Positions 20,449 to 25,100 of a stretch of DNA of 25,100 bases are shown here, in pieces; positions within the stretch are counted from its first letter, which is position 1, and every line of letters starts with the position of its first letter. The stretch is from an uncultured Leucobacter sp. GTDB taxonomy: Bacteria; Actinomycetota; Actinomycetes; Actinomycetales; Microbacteriaceae. Both the position numbers and the translations under genes were made by a program. The stretch lies in NCBI GenBank assembly GCA_945952575.1, contig CAMFIY010000003.1:1-25100 (forward strand), in the 5' to 3' direction. The notes under the pieces were generated by a model. That model had not been told where the DNA came from, did no database searches, and saw nothing but the letters and a program-made list of their open reading frames with translations.

Positions 20449-21912
20449 ATGCGCGTGACGGATCTGCTCACCGAGCACTCGCTGCGCCTCAGGCTCGAGA
20501 CGCCGACGAAGTCCCGCCGTCTCGAGCGGGAGATCCTGCGATGCGCGCCGACGGAGCACCTCGATCCCACGCCCTTCCTCGACCCGGGCGTACTCCTGCT
20601 CACCTCGGGCATCGGCATGAACTTCACCGAGCAGAGCATCTGGGACGGCTACGTCGAGCGGCTCACCCGGGTCCCGGTCGCAGCGCTCGCCTTCGCGATC
20701 GGAACGGCGCACGCGACGCTGCCGAAGGGGCTGGTCGAGGCGTGCCGGAGCCACGACCTCCCGCTGCTCGAGGTGCCGACGACGGTGCCGCTGCTCAAGA
20801 TCGATCAGCACGTGGAGAGCATGCTGCAGGCCGAGCGCATCGCCCTGCTCGACCGCAGCTGGTCGCTCGCCGACGAGTGCGCGCGCCTCGCCAGCCAGGG
20901 CGCCGAGATCACCACCCTGCTCGCGACCATCTATGCCGCCATCGAGCACCCGATCGCCATCTACGACGCCTTCAGCGCACTGATCGCCCAGTATCCCGAG
21001 TCGGCGACCTGGAAGGCCGGCCAGCCCTCCGCGCAGCCGGACACGCTGACCATCCCGCTGCCCATGGGCCTGCAGAATCCCTGCCAGCTCGCGGTGCGCA
21101 GCTACGGATCCGCGATCGAGCTGGAGTCGCTGCTCGCTCCGGTGACCTCGATCCTGGCGCTCCAGCTGAGTCGCTCGGTCACGGTCGACGCGAACAGCCA
21201 GCGCGGGATGCAGCGCTTCGTCAGCCGTTGCATCGGCTGGTCGGAGTTCACGCGCAACGATGTCGCGGCCGCCTTCCAGGAGCTGGGCCTCGGCAACCGC
21301 GCCGATACGACCCTGCTCGTCGCCGACATGAGCGGCGAGCACGCGGCCGTCGCCTGGCGCCTCAGGGTCGCGCTGCACGACGCATTCCACAACGTGCGCA
21401 TCGCGGAGCTCGACGAGCGGATGATCGCGGTCGCCCAGTTCCCCCGCGAGGAGTTCCCCGTCGTGGCCGGCCGGCTCCTGCAGATGGAGCCGGCGATCCC
21501 CTTCGTGCTCAGACAGCCGGCGCGCACGATCGACGAACTGCGCCTCGCCCTCGTGCACGCGCTCGACCTGGTGCAGCACGTCACGGCGCCGCACCTCGCG
21601 CCGGTGCTCGGGCTCAGCGCCGTGGTCGCCGCGGCCGCCGGGCGCGGCGCCCGCGAGTCCGCCGAGCGGTTCCTCGCCCCGCTCATCGCGCACGACGAGG
21701 GGCGGGCGGCCGAGCTGCTGCCGACGCTGCGCACCTGGTTGCGCAACGACGCCCAGCCGTCGCGCACCTGCGAGGAGCTCTTCATCCACCGCAATTCGCT
21801 GAGCTACCGGCTGCACCGCATCGAGCAGCTGCTGAACGTCTCGCTCGACACGCTCGACGGCCGGGCCACCTGCCTCATGGCGCTGCGCCTCGTCGAGCTC
21901 GAACCCTACTGA
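20449..21912 (+). CDS. PucR-family transcriptional regulator
   Basis: A 487-residue regulator with the PucR layout. The N-terminal PucR domain (about 1-135) opens MRVTDLLTEHSLRLRLETP and includes FLDPGVLLLTSGIGMNFTE. A middle region follows, and the C-terminal helix-turn-helix (about 425-487) reads LLPTLRTWLRND, then SRTCEELFIHRNSLSYRLHRIEQLL and LDGRATCLMALRLVEL. PucR proteins govern purine, ureide, pyrimidine and amino-acid catabolism in actinobacteria and bacilli. ATG 20449 is chosen because AAAGAGG lies just before it and the PucR domain starts there; an ATG at 20395 gives an 18-residue leader not typical of the family. Divergent from the pxpA operon and convergent with the permease, it likely controls both, by sensing a cyclic-amide or ureide-like effector. 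Confidence 0.92.
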   Translation: MRVTDLLTEHSLRLRLETPTKSRRLEREILRCAPTEHLDPTPFLDPGVLLLTSGIGMNFTEQSIWDGYVERLTRVPVAALAFAIGTAHATLPKGLVEACRSHDLPLLEVPTTVPLLKIDQHVESMLQAERIALLDRSWSLADECARLASQGAEITTLLATIYAAIEHPIAIYDAFSALIAQYPESATWKAGQPSAQPDTLTIPLPMGLQNPCQLAVRSYGSAIELESLLAPVTSILALQLSRSVTVDANSQRGMQRFVSRCIGWSEFTRNDVAAAFQELGLGNRADTTLLVADMSGEHAAVAWRLRVALHDAFHNVRIAELDERMIAVAQFPREEFPVVAGRLLQMEPAIPFVLRQPARTIDELRLALVHALDLVQHVTAPHLAPVLGLSAVVAAAAGRGARESAERFLAPLIAHDEGRAAELLPTLRTWLRNDAQPSRTCEELFIHRNSLSYRLHRIEQLLNVSLDTLDGRATCLMALRLVELEPY

Positions 21913-21932
21913 TCCCGAGCCGGGCACGGCGA

Positions 21933-21965
21933 GGGGCCTGTCCGCGCATACGGCGGGCAGGCCCC
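21933..21965. terminator. Bidirectional terminator between PucR and the NCS1 permease
   Basis: GGGGCCTGTCCGC (21933-21945) pairs with GCGGGCAGGCCCC (21953-21965): 13 pairs with one mismatch or wobble and a 7-base loop. Outer arms CCCGAGC (21914-21920) and GCTCGGG (21970-21976) could extend it. It lies in the 85-base space between two convergent stops and suits transcription stop from either side. Confidence 0.75.
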
Positions 21966-21997
21966 GGGCGCTCGGGCGGATCATCCGATCCGGGCCC

Positions 21998-23392
21998 TCA
22001 TCCCTGCTGGCCGACGACCTTGATGAGGCCGGTGCGGCTGGTCGGGTTCGCCTTCCAGAGGATCGCGTAGACCGCCGAGGAGACCACGACCGTGAGGATC
22101 GGGCCCCAGGTGGCCCCGACGCCGGCGAGCTCGGCGTTGAAGCTGCCCAGCTGCAGCATGATCAGACCGACCACGGTGCCGGCGATCCAGGCGATCAGGC
22201 CGTTCGCGTTGAACGGACGGTAGTGCTGATCGCCGATGGCCGCGTGCTCCTGATTCGCTCCGCGCGACATCAGGATGTGCGTCATGGCGATCGCGACCCA
22301 GGCGGTCACGAGCACGCCCTGCCAGGCGAGCGCCAGCAGCAGGTACTGGACGATCGGCAGCAGCATCATCAGGTAGATGATGACCGAGGAGATCAGGACC
22401 CACGCGAGATTCGGCAGCTTGATGCGCAGCCGCTCGCCGAAGGCGCGCAGATTGGCCGCCCCCAGGTAGTAGTTCGCCGTGTTGATGCGGGTCTGGGAGA
22501 CGAAGATCACGATCAGGCCCAGGATGCCCATCATGCTGACCAGGCCGCCGGCGACGCCGGACTCCGATACCTCCATGCCAGGGATCGTGAAGGTGAGGAA
22601 GATGCCCACGAACGCGGCGAAGCCGTAGGCCAGGAGGTAGAAGACCCAGCCGAAGGTGACGTGCTGGTGGAACTTCGTGTCCTGGCGCTTGCCGAGCGCG
22701 GCATAGTCCATGGTGAACATCATCATGATCCAGATGCCCATGTAGCCGGCGAAGACGGCCAGCCAGCCCGGGCCGCCCAGCGAGAAGGGCACGGCCGGCA
22801 CATCGTGGGCGATCCACTTGTCGGTGAAGCCGTACTGCACGCCGGCCCAGATCACGGCTGCGACGAGGCCGAAGAAGTAGATCGGCATCAGCCAGCCGTT
22901 CAGCTTGTCGAGGAAGCGACGGACGCCGCCGATCACGAGCGGAGTGGAGTAGGCCACGACGATGAGGCTCCACATCCAGTGCTCGCCGCCGAACGCCGTC
23001 ATGAACGCGTAGACCACGATCGAGCCCTCGAACACCGCGTAGTAGATCGCCACGAGCGCGAAGATGATGGTCGCGATGGTGGATCCCGCCGTACCGAGAA
23101 TGGTGCGCGAGAACTGCGCGACCGTCGTGCGGTTGTTGATCGCGTACTTCGAGAGCACGGAATTGATCAGCCAGTAGACGACGATGGTCAGGACGATGCC
23201 GATGATGGCGTTCATGGTGCCGTAGGCCGAGGCCATCGCGGCGCCGATGTAGACGAAGAACATCGCGCTCGCGACCCCGTACCAGGCCATGGCGAGCGAA
23301 CCCCGCTTCATCTGGTCGTCGTCGTTGCCCTGGCGGGCCAGGGCGTCGGTGGCTTCGACATCGTCGTTGCTACCGGTCAGATTGAAACTCAC
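21998..23392 (-). CDS. NCS1-type (cytosine/purine/hydantoin) permease
   Basis: A 464-residue membrane protein with about 12 helices and features of the nucleobase-cation-symport-1 / CodB group. The first helices contain RGSLAMAWYGVASAMFFVYIG and a Gly/Ala-rich stretch. SQFSRTILG-like QFSRTILGTAGS follows, and the mid-protein segment WMGI-like YMGIWIMMMFTMDYAALGKRQD is the cytoplasmic loop typical of this family. Known members carry cytosine, allantoin, hydantoins, uracil or thiamine. The start is GTG 23392 with GGAGGT six bases before it (complement of 23399-23404). It is downstream of the hydantoinase B gene and separated from it by a large hairpin. By context it imports the cyclic amide or ureide broken down by this locus. 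The subfamily and substrate cannot be read from sequence alone. Confidence 0.9.
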   Translation of the reverse strand: MSFNLTGSNDDVEATDALARQGNDDDQMKRGSLAMAWYGVASAMFFVYIGAAMASAYGTMNAIIGIVLTIVVYWLINSVLSKYAINNRTTVAQFSRTILGTAGSTIATIIFALVAIYYAVFEGSIVVYAFMTAFGGEHWMWSLIVVAYSTPLVIGGVRRFLDKLNGWLMPIYFFGLVAAVIWAGVQYGFTDKWIAHDVPAVPFSLGGPGWLAVFAGYMGIWIMMMFTMDYAALGKRQDTKFHQHVTFGWVFYLLAYGFAAFVGIFLTFTIPGMEVSESGVAGGLVSMMGILGLIVIFVSQTRINTANYYLGAANLRAFGERLRIKLPNLAWVLISSVIIYLMMLLPIVQYLLLALAWQGVLVTAWVAIAMTHILMSRGANQEHAAIGDQHYRPFNANGLIAWIAGTVVGLIMLQLGSFNAELAGVGATWGPILTVVVSSAVYAILWKANPTSRTGLIKVVGQQG

Positions 23393-23488
23393 TGTGATAC
23401 CTCCGTTGGTATTTCTGTTTCGTCCGAATTCGCGATCACGCGCTTTCGTGACGCCTTTTCATTGTGAAGTTCCGGCAATCCCGGACGT

Positions 23489-23537
23489 ATTGGGCAGATG
23501 CCGGAAAACACGCAAGGTGTTCAGGCATCTGCCCAAT
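23489..23537 (-). terminator. Long hairpin between the hydantoinase B and NCS1 permease genes
   Basis: A perfect 14-bp inverted repeat, ATTGGGCAGATGCC (23489-23502) against GGCATCTGCCCAAT (23524-23537), encloses an inner 5-bp AACAC/GTGTT stem with loop GCAAG. It begins 20 bases after the stop of the hydantoinase gene in the leftward direction, and about 100 bases before the permease start. The tail after it is not T-rich. It may be a terminator, an attenuator or a regulator-bound palindrome. The remaining bases to the permease start show one short TCACG/CGTGA hairpin only. Confidence 0.6.
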
Positions 23538-23557
23538 CCCTGATATCCGACTCCCGC

Positions 23558-25100
23558 TCAGCTCCAGTGCGCGGCGGAGCGCCGCTCCATCTGCGCGCGG
23601 TGCTGCCGCGTCGTCTCGGGGAACAGCTCGCCCGTGCCCCAGTCGAGGATCACGCCGTGGCGGCGGATGACGTCGAGCAGATCCAGCTCGCCCGAGCGAT
23701 ACTTCTCGGCGACCTCGGCGGGGTCGGATCGGAGCCAGTCGGCGCGGTTCTCGCGGATGAACGCGCGCTGCCTCGCGGTGGCGGCCTGGTCGATCTCGTA
23801 CTGATCCAGGTCGGGGTCGACGGGCACGATCGCCACGCCGTAGTCGGCGAGGGCGCGCTCGACCGAGACGTAGTCGTCGATCACGTCCTCGAGCACCTCC
23901 TCCGGCGTGCGCTCGAGCGGATCGCCGAACCCGCCGCCGCCCGCCGAGGGGCGGTAGAAGGTGTCGCCCGGCTGCACCGGCACCGAGGAGAAGATCGAGC
24001 CGAGGAACCGCTCGTCCTCCGTGCCGCGATTCAACCACACGCCGTGCGGGATGGACGGCAGGCCGCCCTCGATGCCCCAGGTGATGGAGCGCGCCCGGTC
24101 GCAGCAGTAGCTCATCACCGACGCCTCGGCATCGGTGAGCGTGCCGCCCTTCTCGACGCCGCACCCGCCGCGGAACCGGCCGGGGCCGCCGGAGTCCCGG
24201 CCGATCTGGTGCATGGTGGTGACCACGGGGGTCAGCCGCTCCTGGCCCTCGCACGCCTGCACGGCGAGGCCGACGCCGAAGACGGGCGCCGTCGCGCTCG
24301 ATCCGTCCTTGCTGACTCGGCCTCCCCAGCCGCCGGCCATCCAGTCGTACCACATGAAATAGGGCTTGCTCTCGGACCTGGCGTCGCGGCCGCCGACGAG
24401 CAGGTACTCGAGGTTGAAGGCGCAGGCCATGGCGCGCTCGGGCATGATCTGCGACCACAGCTCGAAGATCCCGTTCATGATCTTCTCGTAGGGGCCCGAG
24501 ACGGTGCCGGTGACGGCGAGCGGCCACCCGGCGTTGATGACGGTGCCCTCGGGCCCGATCTGGGCGGTCACGGCCGCGTAGAAGCCCGAGTTCAGCGGCA
24601 CGTCGGGGAAGAAGGTCTTGGTGCCCGCGTAGATCGCCGAGAACGTGGTGCCGTAGCCCGAGTTCAGGAACGCCTTGATCGCCGGGCCGCCCTTGAGCGA
24701 GTAGTGCACACCCGCTCCGTCGAGTGTCATCGTGATCTCGACGGGCACGAGCGCCTCGTCGGCTCCCGGATCGAGGTCGAGGTAGTCGACGGTGCTCCAC
24801 GTGCCGCGCGGCAGTTCCGCGAGGCGGCGCAGCACGGTGCGCTCGACGTAGTCCTGCGTCTCCTGCATCGCTGCCTCGACGGTCTCGGTGCCGTAGCGCT
24901 TCACCAGTCGCTCGATCTCGCGCTCGCAGACCGCCGTCGCCTCCGACTGGGCGTGCAGGTCGCCCATCGCCTGTTCGGGCGCACGGGTGTTGGCGACGAG
25001 CAGCTGCGCGACGTCGTGCAGGTACACGCCCTTGGACCAGATGCGCACCGGGGTGATCCGCAGTCCCTCGCCGAAGTGCTCCGTGGCCTCGACGTTGAAC
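23558..25100 (-). CDS. Hydantoinase B / oxoprolinase family subunit, partial (N-terminus off right edge)
   Basis: About 514 residues of a HyuB-type protein whose frame stays open to the right edge. Any start inside the window (such as GTG 25048) is internal, since conserved sequence (EHFGEGLRITPVRIW, then LLVANTRAPEQAMGDLHAQ) continues upstream of it. Also visible are the family blocks VLRRLAELPRGTW, LKGGPAIKAFLNSGYGTT, GRDSGGPGRFRGGCGVEKGG and GGGGFGDPLERTPEEVLEDV. A C-terminal extension ends IRRHGVILDWGTGELFPETT. The family includes the B subunits of ATP-dependent N-methylhydantoinase/5-oxoprolinase and also subunits of acetone and acetophenone carboxylases. The partner HyuA-like subunit should lie to the right, outside the window. 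The nearby NCS1 permease and Pxp-type genes favour cyclic-amide hydrolysis. Confidence 0.92.
   Translation of the reverse strand, partial: FNVEATEHFGEGLRITPVRIWSKGVYLHDVAQLLVANTRAPEQAMGDLHAQSEATAVCEREIERLVKRYGTETVEAAMQETQDYVERTVLRRLAELPRGTWSTVDYLDLDPGADEALVPVEITMTLDGAGVHYSLKGGPAIKAFLNSGYGTTFSAIYAGTKTFFPDVPLNSGFYAAVTAQIGPEGTVINAGWPLAVTGTVSGPYEKIMNGIFELWSQIMPERAMACAFNLEYLLVGGRDARSESKPYFMWYDWMAGGWGGRVSKDGSSATAPVFGVGLAVQACEGQERLTPVVTTMHQIGRDSGGPGRFRGGCGVEKGGTLTDAEASVMSYCCDRARSITWGIEGGLPSIPHGVWLNRGTEDERFLGSIFSSVPVQPGDTFYRPSAGGGGFGDPLERTPEEVLEDVIDDYVSVERALADYGVAIVPVDPDLDQYEIDQAATARQRAFIRENRADWLRSDPAEVAEKYRSGELDLLDVIRRHGVILDWGTGELFPETTRQHRAQMERRSAAHWS

Noticed and set aside
23489..23537. Palindrome as a CRISPR repeat or attachment site
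   Set aside because: It is a single copy with no spacers and no integrase or cas gene in the window.

Overview
The window is about 70% GC (by eye), with very dense gene packing, frequent 4-bp start/stop overlaps, GTG and TTG starts, and gene families typical of high-GC Gram-positive bacteria. It reads like an actinobacterium, most likely of the Microbacteriaceae (a Leucobacter-like genus is a guess from gene style, not a proof). I see no rRNA, tRNA, CRISPR array, insertion sequence or prophage gene. No gene-free stretch exceeds 300 bases; the longest gaps are about 190 bases (6771-6957) and 165 bases (23393-23557), and both hold regulatory-looking repeats.

Region 1 (1-11975) is one divergent catabolic locus. 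Leftward from 6770 run a lipoprotein solute-binding protein, two ATPases and two permeases of a Dpp/Opp-type importer, then a class-C beta-lactamase-like serine hydrolase, and at the left edge the start of a probable KDPG-type aldolase. Rightward from 6958 run an N-acyl-D-amino-acid deacylase, an IclR regulator, a D-threonine-aldolase/D-serine-dehydratase-type PLP enzyme, a 2-keto-3-deoxygluconate kinase-type sugar kinase and a RidA imine/enamine hydrolase. Together they fit import and breakdown of an N-acylated, beta-hydroxylated D-amino acid. The best candidate is N-acetyl-D-glucosaminate: deacylation, beta-elimination of the amino acid to 2-keto-3-deoxygluconate, phosphorylation, and aldol cleavage. 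A tandem pair of TGCATTGCAA elements sits between the two arms.

Region 2 (12082-15050) is a biotin-uptake locus. A TetR-type repressor, probably BioQ-like, is divergent from a CHY zinc-finger protein, BioY, BioM and BioN. Two 13-bp GAAC-ACT-GTTC palindromes lie between them. A small DUF308/HdeD-like membrane protein (15162-15731) is convergent with bioN across a hairpin.

Region 3 (15837-25100) is a second catabolic locus. A leftward operon encodes PxpA (LamB/YcsF), a stand-alone biotin carboxyl carrier protein, biotin carboxylase, PxpB/KipI-like and PxpC/KipA-like carboxyltransferase halves, and a 64-residue 4-oxalocrotonate-tautomerase-like protein. It is divergent from a PucR regulator, followed by a leftward NCS1-type permease and a hydantoinase B/oxoprolinase subunit that runs off the right edge. 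The parts amount to a split urea-carboxylase-like enzyme plus PxpA, a cyclic-amide importer and an oxoprolinase-family enzyme. I infer catabolism of a lactam, hydantoin, ureide or related cyclic amide by a biotin-dependent route. The neighbouring biotin importer would suit that chemistry, but a functional link is not shown by the sequence.
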